Of a stretch of DNA of 32,070 bases, positions 7,892 through 15,009 are shown piece after piece. Within the stretch, counting starts at the first letter, position 1. The number at the start of each line of letters is the position of its first letter. The notes below the pieces were generated by a model. It was not told the origin of the DNA, did not search any database, and saw only the letters and a program-made list of their open reading frames with translations. The stretch lies in NCBI GenBank assembly GCA_030682175.1, contig JAUXOM010000128.1, positions 1 through 32,070 of the forward strand, read 5' to 3'. The position numbers were made by a program, and so were the translations under genes. This DNA comes from Rhodocyclaceae bacterium (lineage in GTDB: Bacteria; Pseudomonadota; Gammaproteobacteria; Burkholderiales; Rhodocyclaceae).

Positions 7892-8260
7892 ATGCGTCGC
7901 TTCAAGAGCTTTCTGCTGATCCTGATGGCCCTGTGGCTGCCCCTGCAAGCTGCAGCCGCGGTGGCCATGCCGTTCTGCCGCCATGCGGCGGAACAGCCGC
8001 TGCAGGCTGCGGCGCTGCAGTCCCCCGAACATTGCCATGAGCATGCCGGCAATGCGGCCGGTCCGGAAGGCGGCGCCGGTTCCAGCGATCTGGCTTGTGA
8101 CAATTGCGAAATGTGTCACCTGGCCAGTGCCAGTTACATTTCCTCCGCGGCCGTGGTTTTGCCGCCTCCCGTGGCGAGCGCCCTGGTCGGGAAACCGGCG
8201 CCCGTTGCCAGTAATCACATCGCCGAACCTCCGCGGCATCCCCCCAGACGTTTGAGCTGA
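7892..8260 (+). CDS. CzcI-like periplasmic Cys/His protein
   Basis: A 122-residue secreted protein with a clear signal peptide, MRRFKSFLLILMALWLPLQA (1-20). The mature part is rich in possible metal ligands: Cys29 and His31, a cluster HCHEH (47-51), and C-x2-C-x2-C-H at 69-76. The N-terminus (MRRF, LWLPLQ, FCRH) resembles CzcI-type proteins encoded just before RND metal-efflux genes. The tail is Pro/Arg-rich. The function in this family is not firmly known; a role in metal sensing or delivery in the periplasm is inferred from position. The ATG at 7892 is chosen because the upstream GTG at 7835 would put 19 polar residues before the signal peptide. No good ribosome site is visible. Confidence 0.6.
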   Translation: MRRFKSFLLILMALWLPLQAAAAVAMPFCRHAAEQPLQAAALQSPEHCHEHAGNAAGPEGGAGSSDLACDNCEMCHLASASYISSAAVVLPPPVASALVGKPAPVASNHIAEPPRHPPRRLS

Positions 8261-8375
8261 AACAGGACCGGCATACGCCGGGTTCTTCGCGCTGGTCGCC
8301 GTCACCCTGCGGGTGATTTCATGGCGCCAGCGCCAACTTTCAGTTCGCTCATTCGTTTTTTTTCGGAGGTTTTCC

Positions 8376-8690
8376 ATGAAAGCTGTTCTGCGTGCGTTCG
8401 CCCGGTTTGCCCTGGCGGCGAGTCTGGTTCTGCCCCTTTCCCTTCACGCTGCCGACAAGGCCGCCCTCTCCGAGGGCACGGTCAAGAAAATCGACGCGGC
8501 CAGCAAGCGCATCATGCTGGCGCATGGTCCGATCGCAAACCTGTCCATGCCGCCGATGACCATGATGTTCAAGGTCAAGGATGCGGCCATGCTCAAGAAG
8601 GTAAAGGATGGCGACAAGGTGCTGTTCCGCGTCGAAGAGGACAGCAAGGGCGACTACGTCATCGTCAGCATCGAAGCTGCGAAGAAGTAG
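8376..8690 (+). CDS. cusF: CusF-like periplasmic Cu(I)/Ag(I) chaperone
   Basis: CusF carries Cu(I) or Ag(I) in the periplasm and hands it to CusB. The 104-residue product has a signal peptide (1-26, ending LSLHAA) and a small OB-fold domain with His50 and the motif MPPMTM, giving Met61 and Met63, which match His36, Met47 and Met49 of E. coli CusF. The Trp that covers the metal in E. coli (Trp44) is replaced by Met58. The ATG at 8376 has GGAGG six bases upstream. The longer frame from 8313 adds a polar leader and is rejected. The stop is two bases before cusC. A second CusF-like domain is fused to CusB. Confidence 0.85.
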   Translation: MKAVLRAFARFALAASLVLPLSLHAADKAALSEGTVKKIDAASKRIMLAHGPIANLSMPPMTMMFKVKDAAMLKKVKDGDKVLFRVEEDSKGDYVIVSIEAAKK

Positions 8691-8692
8691 TC

Positions 8693-10018
8693 ATGAAGCC
8701 CCTGCCACTGCTGTTGGCGGCGGCGCTTGCCGTCGCCGGCGGGCTGCCGGCCGTTGCTCAGGAAACGCGCCGGGCCGCCCCAAGTGTTTTCGGGGGGGGA
8801 TCGATTCCCGCTGATGAAAAACTCATCGGTGGCAGTGTCGAGAGCCTGCTGGTTTTTGCCCGCGAACAACACCCGGAATTCGCCGCCATGCGCTTCGAAG
8901 CCGCTGCGGCGGCCGAGCGTGTGGGCCCGGCGGGTGCCCTGCCCGACCCGGGATTCCGCTTCGAACTCCGCGACTTCACCAACGAGATGAGCGGCGCCAG
9001 CCCCAGCGTGCTGCCGGCGCGGGTCGGCAGCACGAAGTACACGCTGACGCAATCCCTGCCCTGGTATGGCAAGCGTGATCTGCGGCGCGAAGTTGCCGCC
9101 GCCGGCGCCGACGCCGCGGCAGGTCAGGTGCGGGCGACGTGGACGGAACTGGCCATGCGCATCAAGCAGACCTATGCGCAGCATCATGTCTATCTGCATA
9201 CCCTGCGCCTGATGGGTGAAAACCTCGATTTGCTGCAGCGCCTCGGTGACATTGCCCAGACGCGCTATGCCAGCGGACTGGCACAGCAGCAGGATGTGAT
9301 TCGCGCCCAGACCGAGCGGGCGATGCTGCACAGTGACATGGTCATGCTTGAGGGCGAGAGCGCACAGGCCGTCGCGCGCATGCGCAGCCTGCTGGGTCGT
9401 CCGTCAAGCGACATCAAACTGCGCCCCCCGGAAACTTTGCGGCCCATGCCGCCGGCCGCAACTCTCGATTTCACTGCGCTGGAGGCGCGCTTGCTGGCGA
9501 ACAACCCGCAACTGGCCATGGCCGGGGCGCGCATTACAGCCGCCGACAAGGAGCGCGACCTCACCTATCGCAATCGTTATCCCGATGTGATGCTGGGGCT
9601 GTCGCCGATTCAGACGCGTTCGCGGGTCAGCGAGTGGGAATTCATGGTGGAGATCAACATCCCGCTGCAGCAGGAAAGTCGGCGCGCTCAGGAACGCGAG
9701 TCCGAGCGTATGTTGGATGCGGCCAAATTGCGTCGCGCCGCGACGCTCAATCAGGCGCTGGCCGAACTGGGTGAGGCGCTGGCTGGCCTGGAAGCGGCGC
9801 AGCGGGTCGAGAAGGTGGCGACCACCAGCCTGTTGCCGCAGGCCGAACTGATGCTGCAATCGGCACTTGCCGGCTATGAGACGGGCAAGGCCGAGTTCTT
9901 CATGGTGCTGGAAGCGCAACGGCAGATCCGTCGCACCCAGCAGGACCTGATAAGGGCGCGCGGCGATCAGCAGCTGCGCCTGGCGGAAATCGAACGATTG
10001 ATCGGAGAAGAACTGTGA
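8693..10018 (+). CDS. cusC: Outer-membrane channel of a Cu(I)/Ag(I) efflux system
   Basis: This is a 441-residue TolC-like outer membrane factor, the exit duct of the CusCBA complex. The signal peptide ends near PAVAQE (about 22). The two OEP repeats are visible: LVFAREQHPEFAAMRFEA with LTQSLPWYGKRDLRR, and FTALEARLLANNPQLAMA with MVEINIPLQQESRRAQ. Long alpha-helical stretches separate them. It lacks the lipobox Cys of E. coli CusC. The ATG at 8693 is two bases after the cusF stop; the long open frame from 8321 is the cusF gene read out of frame. The stop overlaps the GTG of cusB by four bases. CzcC is an alternative family name; the Cu/Ag assignment comes from CusA, CusB and CusF. Confidence 0.88.
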   Translation: MKPLPLLLAAALAVAGGLPAVAQETRRAAPSVFGGGSIPADEKLIGGSVESLLVFAREQHPEFAAMRFEAAAAAERVGPAGALPDPGFRFELRDFTNEMSGASPSVLPARVGSTKYTLTQSLPWYGKRDLRREVAAAGADAAAGQVRATWTELAMRIKQTYAQHHVYLHTLRLMGENLDLLQRLGDIAQTRYASGLAQQQDVIRAQTERAMLHSDMVMLEGESAQAVARMRSLLGRPSSDIKLRPPETLRPMPPAATLDFTALEARLLANNPQLAMAGARITAADKERDLTYRNRYPDVMLGLSPIQTRSRVSEWEFMVEINIPLQQESRRAQERESERMLDAAKLRRAATLNQALAELGEALAGLEAAQRVEKVATTSLLPQAELMLQSALAGYETGKAEFFMVLEAQRQIRRTQQDLIRARGDQQLRLAEIERLIGEEL

Positions 10019-11520
10019 GCTCTGGAAAAATAGTTGCTGTTGCGCTGGTGGTGGCCATTGCCGCCGCTGCCGGCTACTGGGCCGGTGGCCAATCAAAAGT
10101 CGGCGCTGGCGAGACGGCGAGTGCCGATGCCGCCGCCGCGCCGGGCGGGAAAAAACTGCTGTATTACCGCAATCCGATGGGCCTGCCCGATACCTCGCCG
10201 ACGCCCAAGAAGGACTCGATGGGCATGGATTACATCGCCGTGTATGAGGGCGAGGATGACGCGGGCGGCACCGAGGTGAAAATCAGCACCGCCAAGGTGC
10301 AGAAGCTTGGCGTGCGCGTCGAGGCGGCGAGCCTGCGCGAATTGTCGCGGCCGATACGCGCGGCCGGACGCATCGAGGTTGACGAGCGGCGCTTGCACAC
10401 CATTTCCCCGAAATTCGAAGGCTGGATTGAAAAATTGCACGTCAACTCCACCGGACAGCCGGTGGGGCGTGGCCAACCGCTCTTCGAAGCTTACAGCCCC
10501 GAACTGGTGTCGGCGCAGCGCGAATATCAGGTGGCGGCGCAGGGTCTGGTTGCGCTCAAGGATGCCTCTCCGGAAGCTCAGGCGTCAATGCGGCGCATTG
10601 CCGAGGCGGCACTGACCCGATTGCGGAATTGGGACATCTCGGCGGAACAGATCGAGCGACTGGCGGGAGGAGGCGAGGCCAGGCGCACCTTGACGTTCCG
10701 TGCACCGGCGAGCGGCATTGTGCTGGAGAAGAGGGCGATTGCCGGCATGCGCTTCATGCCGGGCGAGATGCTCTACCAGATCGCCGACATCAGCAGTATC
10801 TGGGTGCTGGCCGACGTCTTCGAGCGCGACATTGGCGCGCTGAAGGTGGGACAGAAGGTCAATGTCGCGATCACCGCTTATCCCGACAAGCTGTTCGCGG
10901 GCAAGATCGCCTACATCTATCCGACCCTCAATGCCGTGACGCGCACGGTGCCGATCCGCGTCGAACTGCCCAATCCGGGCGGCTTGCTGAAGCCGGCGAT
11001 GTATGCCGCCGTGGAAGTCGGCGCTGGCAACACGGTGCCAGTCGTCGCCGTGCCGCTCGCGGCGGTCATCGACAGCGGCACGCGGCAGACGGTGCTGGTG
11101 CAGAAGGAGGAAGGTCGTTTCGAACCCCGCGAGGTGAAGCTCGGCTTGCGCGGCGACGATTACGTCGAGGTCAGGGAGGGCGTCAAGGCCGGCGAGCAGG
11201 TGGTGGTTGCCGCCAACTTCCTGATCGATTCGGAGAGCAACCTCAAGGCGGCACTAGGCGGCATGCAGGATGCGCCGCAGGCCACCGTCAGCCATCATGC
11301 CGTCGGCACGCTCGACGCCGTCGATGCCCAAACCGGTACGGTGCTGGTGACGCACGAGCCGGTCGCCAGCCTCAAGTGGCCGGCCATGACCATGGAATTC
11401 GTACCCGCCAATTCGGCGCTGTTCGCCGACGTGAAGCCGGGAAGCGCCATCCACTTCGAGTTTGTCGAAAGGAAGCCAGGCGAGTGGGTGATCACTAAAC
11501 TCGACAAACAGGTGAAATGA
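10015..11520 (+). CDS. cusB: Periplasmic adaptor of a Cu(I)/Ag(I) efflux system with fused CusF domain
   Basis: CusB links the CusA pump to the CusC channel and accepts metal from CusF. The 501-residue product has one N-terminal membrane segment (about 5-24), a short linker, a heavy-metal-binding domain with YYRNPMGLPDTSPTPKKDSM (50-69), the membrane-fusion barrel-sandwich and beta domains, and a C-terminal CusF-like domain. That domain contains His447, Trp455, Met458 and Met460 in HEPVASLKWPAMTM, all four canonical CusF ligands. The start is GTG at 10015, overlapping the cusC stop (GTGA). Residues about 27-35 (KVGAGETA) are encoded by a dispersed 24-bp repeat, in a flexible linker. The cusA ATG follows one base after the stop. 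Confidence 0.92.
   Translation: MSSGKIVAVALVVAIAAAAGYWAGGQSKVGAGETASADAAAAPGGKKLLYYRNPMGLPDTSPTPKKDSMGMDYIAVYEGEDDAGGTEVKISTAKVQKLGVRVEAASLRELSRPIRAAGRIEVDERRLHTISPKFEGWIEKLHVNSTGQPVGRGQPLFEAYSPELVSAQREYQVAAQGLVALKDASPEAQASMRRIAEAALTRLRNWDISAEQIERLAGGGEARRTLTFRAPASGIVLEKRAIAGMRFMPGEMLYQIADISSIWVLADVFERDIGALKVGQKVNVAITAYPDKLFAGKIAYIYPTLNAVTRTVPIRVELPNPGGLLKPAMYAAVEVGAGNTVPVVAVPLAAVIDSGTRQTVLVQKEEGRFEPREVKLGLRGDDYVEVREGVKAGEQVVVAANFLIDSESNLKAALGGMQDAPQATVSHHAVGTLDAVDAQTGTVLVTHEPVASLKWPAMTMEFVPANSALFADVKPGSAIHFEFVERKPGEWVITKLDKQVK
10096..10119 (+). repeat. 24-bp dispersed repeat, short form, inside cusB
   Basis: The sequence starts AAAGTCGGCG and ends GAGACGGCG, one mismatch from the copies at 14398, 21868 and 30217. 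Here it is read as KVGAGETA in the linker after the membrane segment. Confidence 0.75.
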
Positions 11521-11521
11521 C

Positions 11522-14500
11522 ATGTTGAGTCAAGTCATTGATTGGTCGGCGCGCAACAAGCTGCTGGTATTGCTCGCCACGCTGTTCATCATCATGGGCG
11601 GCGTTTTTGCGGTGCTGAAAACGCCGCTCGATGCCCTGCCCGATCTGTCGGACGTCCAGGTCATCGTTTACGCGGACTATCCGGGCCAGGCGCCGCAGGT
11701 CGTCGAGGATCAGGTGACCTATCCGCTGACCACGGCGCTGCTGGCGGTGCCGAAATCCAAGGTGGTGCGCGGGTTTTCCTTCTTTGGCGCCTCCTTCGTC
11801 TATGTGATCTTCGAGGACGGCACCGACATCTACTGGGCGCGCTCAAGGGTGCTGGAATATCTCAGTACCGTTGCCGGGCGCCTGCCGCCGGGCGTGGCCC
11901 CCAGCCTCGGGCCGGATGCCAGCGGTGTCGGCTGGGTCTATCAGTATGTGGTGCAGGGCGCCAACCACACGCTGGCCGAGCTGCGCACGCTACAGGACTG
12001 GTATTTGCGCTACCAGATCACCAAGGCGCATGGCGTGTCCGAGGTGGCCAGCATCGGTGGTTTCGTCCAGCAGTACCAGGTGACGGTCGACCCGGTGAAG
12101 CTGCGCGCCTATGGCGTGTCGCTGATGACGGTGGCGAATGCCATCCGCAACTCGAACCGCGACGTCGGCGGGCGCGTGGTGGAACTGGCCGAGACCGAAT
12201 ACATGGTGCGCGGCCGCGGCTATCTGCGCGGGCGCAGTGATCTCGAACTGCTGGTGGTGAAAGCCACCAGTGGACAAGGCGGGGGCACGCCGGTGCTGCT
12301 GCGCGACATTGCCCGGGTCGAGCTCGGCCCGGACGAGCGGCGCGGTATCGCCGAACTGAACGGCGAGGGCGAGGTGGTCTCCGGCATCGCCGTGGCGCGC
12401 TACGGCCAGAACGCGCTCGAGGTCATCGACAACATCAAGGAAAAGATCAAGGAGGTTGCCCCCGGTCTGCCGGCGGGCGTGACGATCGAAACGGTTTATG
12501 ACCGTTCGGAACTGATCGAACGCGCCATCGACACGCTGAAGACGACCCTCATCGAGGAAAGCCTGATCATCGCGGCGGTTTGCTTCATTTTCCTGCTGCA
12601 CCTGCGCTCGGCGCTGGTGGCGATCCTCATCCTGCCGGTGGGCGTGCTGATTGCGTTCATCGCCATGCGCCTGCTCGGCATGAATTCCAACATCATGAGC
12701 CTGGCCGGCATCGCGATTGCGCTGGGCACCATGATCGACGCGTCGATCGTGATGGTCGAGAATGCGCACAAACATCTGGAAAGATTGAAGCCTGGCCATG
12801 CCAACGCCGAGCGCGTCGAGGCGATGATTGCTGCCTGTAAAGAAGTCGGCCCGGCGCTGTTTTTCAGCCTGCTGATCATCACCGTGTCATTCCTGCCGGT
12901 GTTCACGCTGGAGGCGCAGGAGGGCCGGCTGTTCGCCCCGCTGGCCTGGACCAAGACCCTGGCGATGGCCGGCGCGGCCGCCCTGTCGGTGACGCTGGTG
13001 CCCGTGCTGATGCTGTTGTTCATTCGCGGCAACATCATGCCCGAGATGAAAAATCCGGTGAATCGCTTCTTTGTCACGATCTACCGTCCGGTGATCGCGC
13101 TGGTGATGCGCTGGAAGCTGACGACGCTGGCGCTGACCGTCGTCATCATGTTGACGGCCATCTGGCCGGCCATGAAACTCGGCAGCGAATTCATGCCGAC
13201 GCTCAACGAGGGCACGCTGTTCTACATGCCGACCGGCCTGCCCGCCATGTCGGTGACCAAGGCGGCGGAACTGCTGCAGACGCAGAACAAGATCATCAAG
13301 AGCTTTCCCGAGGTGGCGTCGGTGATCGGCAAGGCCGGGCGCGCCCAGACAGCGACCGATCCGGCACCGATCGAGATGTTCGAGACGGTGATCAACCTGA
13401 AACCGGAAAAGGAATGGCGCCCCGGCCTGACGGTGGATGGACTGATCGCCGAACTGGACCAGGCCCTGCAGTTCCCCGGCATCGCCAACTCCTGGACGAT
13501 GCCGATCAAGGCGCGCATCGACATGCTGTCCACGGGCATTCGTACGCCGGTCGGCATCAAGGTATTCGGCAAGGATCTCGAAGAGATGGAGCAATTGGCG
13601 CGCGCCATCGAGGCCGTGGTCAAGGAGGTGCCCGGCACCAGTTCGGCCTATGCGGAGCGCATCACCGGCGGCTGGTATCTCGACATCGAGCCTGATCGCG
13701 CGGCGCTGGCGCGTTATGGCATTCTCGTCGGCGACCTGCAGGAGGTGATTGCCACGGCGCTCGGCGGCGAGATGGTGACGACCATGGTCGAAGGCCGCGA
13801 GCGTTTCGGGGTTTCCATCCGCTACCCGCGCGAACTGCGCGATGACCCTGCAAAGATCGCCGCCAACGTGCTGGTGCCGATCATGGCCGAGATGGGCTCG
13901 GCGGCGGCGATGGTGCCGCTCGGGCAGGTGGCCCGAGTGAGCATCGCCAAGGGTGCGCCGTCGATCCGCACCGAGAACTCACTGCTCTCGGCCTATATCT
14001 ACGTCGATATCCGCGAGCGTGACATCGGCTCCTATGTCGCCGCGGCGAAGCGCGCGGTGGCCGACAAGGTGACTTTCCCGCAGGGGAGCTATGTCACCTG
14101 GAGCGGCCAGTTCGAGTACATGGAGCGGGCGCTGGAACGGCTCAAGATCGTCGTGCCGTTCACGCTGCTGCTGATCTTCCTGCTGCTCTATCTCAACTTC
14201 AGGCGGGTGGTCCCGAGCGTGATCGTCATGATCTCGGTGCCGTTTGCGCTGGTGGGCGGGGTCTGGCTGATGTATCTGCTCGGCTACAACCTATCGGTGG
14301 CCGTGGCGGTCGGCTTCATCGCGCTGGCCGGCGTGGCCGCCGAAACCGGCGTGGTGATGCTGATCTACCTCGATCACGCCTGGGAGGCGGCGAAGCAAAA
14401 GTCGGCGCTGGCGGGACGGCGCCCCGACAGCGCCGATCTCTACAAGGCGGTGATGGAAGGCGCGGTGGAGCGCGTGCGGCCGAAGATGATGACCGTGGTG

Positions 14501-14689
14501 ACGATCATGGCCGGCCTGCTGCCGATCATGTGGAGCACCGGCACGGGCTCGGAAGTAATGCGCCGGATTGCCGCGCCGATGGTCGGCGGCATGATCTCCT
14601 CGACGATCCTGACGCTGGTAGTGATCCCGGCACTCTATGCGCTGGTGGAAGAGTGGCGGCTGAAACGGGCGGTCGCGAACAGCGTGTGA
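11522..14689 (+). CDS. cusA: RND-type Cu(I)/Ag(I) efflux pump of the inner membrane
   Basis: CusA is the proton-driven pump that moves Cu(I)/Ag(I) into the CusBC duct. The 1055-residue product has the RND plan: a membrane segment at 10-30, a large periplasmic loop, six central segments, a second loop and a C-terminal bundle. Met569, Met619 and Met668 (in FYMPTG, PIEMFETV and RIDMLSTG) align at a constant offset of four with the metal triad Met573, Met623 and Met672 of E. coli CusA. Asp406 in GTMIDASIVMVENAHK matches the proton-relay Asp. This supports Cu/Ag rather than Co/Zn/Cd. A dispersed 24-bp repeat lies in a cytoplasmic loop near the C-terminus. The gene is the last of the operon. Confidence 0.95.
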   Translation: MLSQVIDWSARNKLLVLLATLFIIMGGVFAVLKTPLDALPDLSDVQVIVYADYPGQAPQVVEDQVTYPLTTALLAVPKSKVVRGFSFFGASFVYVIFEDGTDIYWARSRVLEYLSTVAGRLPPGVAPSLGPDASGVGWVYQYVVQGANHTLAELRTLQDWYLRYQITKAHGVSEVASIGGFVQQYQVTVDPVKLRAYGVSLMTVANAIRNSNRDVGGRVVELAETEYMVRGRGYLRGRSDLELLVVKATSGQGGGTPVLLRDIARVELGPDERRGIAELNGEGEVVSGIAVARYGQNALEVIDNIKEKIKEVAPGLPAGVTIETVYDRSELIERAIDTLKTTLIEESLIIAAVCFIFLLHLRSALVAILILPVGVLIAFIAMRLLGMNSNIMSLAGIAIALGTMIDASIVMVENAHKHLERLKPGHANAERVEAMIAACKEVGPALFFSLLIITVSFLPVFTLEAQEGRLFAPLAWTKTLAMAGAAALSVTLVPVLMLLFIRGNIMPEMKNPVNRFFVTIYRPVIALVMRWKLTTLALTVVIMLTAIWPAMKLGSEFMPTLNEGTLFYMPTGLPAMSVTKAAELLQTQNKIIKSFPEVASVIGKAGRAQTATDPAPIEMFETVINLKPEKEWRPGLTVDGLIAELDQALQFPGIANSWTMPIKARIDMLSTGIRTPVGIKVFGKDLEEMEQLARAIEAVVKEVPGTSSAYAERITGGWYLDIEPDRAALARYGILVGDLQEVIATALGGEMVTTMVEGRERFGVSIRYPRELRDDPAKIAANVLVPIMAEMGSAAAMVPLGQVARVSIAKGAPSIRTENSLLSAYIYVDIRERDIGSYVAAAKRAVADKVTFPQGSYVTWSGQFEYMERALERLKIVVPFTLLLIFLLLYLNFRRVVPSVIVMISVPFALVGGVWLMYLLGYNLSVAVAVGFIALAGVAAETGVVMLIYLDHAWEAAKQKSALAGRRPDSADLYKAVMEGAVERVRPKMMTVVTIMAGLLPIMWSTGTGSEVMRRIAAPMVGGMISSTILTLVVIPALYALVEEWRLKRAVANSV
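14398..14421 (+). repeat. 24-bp dispersed repeat, short form, inside cusA
   Basis: The sequence starts AAAGTCGGCG and ends GGGACGGCG and is identical to the intergenic copy at 21868-21891. It is read as KSALAGRR, in a different frame from the copy in cusB, within a loop between two membrane segments. Confidence 0.8.
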
Positions 14690-14718
14690 GGCGAGCGGAG
14701 CGCACAGGGATGCGTGTC

Positions 14719-14744
14719 TGACGTTGACGTCAACGTCAACGTCA
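14719..14744. promoter_or_regulatory. 20-bp perfect palindrome, candidate operator upstream of icmF
   Basis: TGACGTTGACGTCAACGTCA (14719-14738) is a perfect palindrome, followed by a further ACGTCA. It resembles in outline the ACGT-rich palindromes described for LiuR, a MerR-family regulator of branched-chain acyl-CoA genes in Proteobacteria (from memory). TTGACG (14724-14729) and CAAAAT (14747-14752), 17 bases apart, could be a promoter overlapping it. A 119-bp insertion now separates it from icmF. Confidence 0.45.
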
Positions 14745-14769
14745 GCCAAAATCGTCCCCCTGCGCTAAC

Positions 14770-14888
14770 CTAGGGAAGTGCTGAACAAGTCCGGATTCGT
14801 CATTCCGGCGCAAGCCGGAATCCAGTGCTTTCAGACACATGGACACCGGCCTACGCCGGTGTGACGGACTTAATCAGTGTTTCCCTAG
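14770..14888. mobile_element. IS5-like MITE, about 119 bp
   Basis: The ends are inverted repeats: CTAGGGAAGTGCTGAACAAG (from 14770) and, on the minus strand, CTAGGGAAACACTGATTAAG (from 14888), with 18 of 23 bases matching. CTAG at each end fits the CTAR target duplication of the IS5 group, whose ends are of the GGAAGGTGCGAA type (from memory). The interior holds two perfect hairpins: ATTCCGGC-GCAA-GCCGGAAT (14802-14821) and ACACCGGC-CTAC-GCCGGTGT (14843-14862). There is no transposase. Confidence 0.65.
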
Positions 14889-14913
14889 CCTTATATTTCT
14901 GCCGGAGGTAACT

Positions 14914-15009
14914 ATGGCCCCCACGCTCACTTTGTTCGCTGCCCCCACGGGGGGCCTCATTTGCCAACTGAGCTCCCTCGGGGCGGCCCTTCGAGAGACA
15001 CGGCCATGA
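14914..15009 (+). CDS. Repeat-derived leader ORF overlapping the icmF start
   Basis: An ATG preceded by GGAGG at five bases opens a 31-residue frame starting [15 protein letters not shown] and ending LRETRP. Its TGA overlaps the icmF ATG (ATGA at 15006-15009), a standard translational-coupling arrangement. The DNA belongs to a dispersed repeat (TATGGCCCCCACGCTC, then GGGGCGGCCC) also found on the minus strand at 21810-21867. The ORF may be incidental to the repeat, but the icmF ribosome site is weak, so coupling is plausible. Confidence 0.35.
   Translation: MAPTLTLFAAPTGGLICQLSSLGAALRETRP

Noticed and set aside
8321-8692. N-terminal extension of cusC over the cusF gene
   Set aside because: It is cusF read in another frame. 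The real cusC start at 8693 is followed directly by a signal peptide.
14719-14744. Palindrome as a Rho-independent terminator of cusA
   Set aside because: The stem would be AT/GC balanced with no loop-friendly centre and no T-run follows. An operator reading fits better, though not proven.
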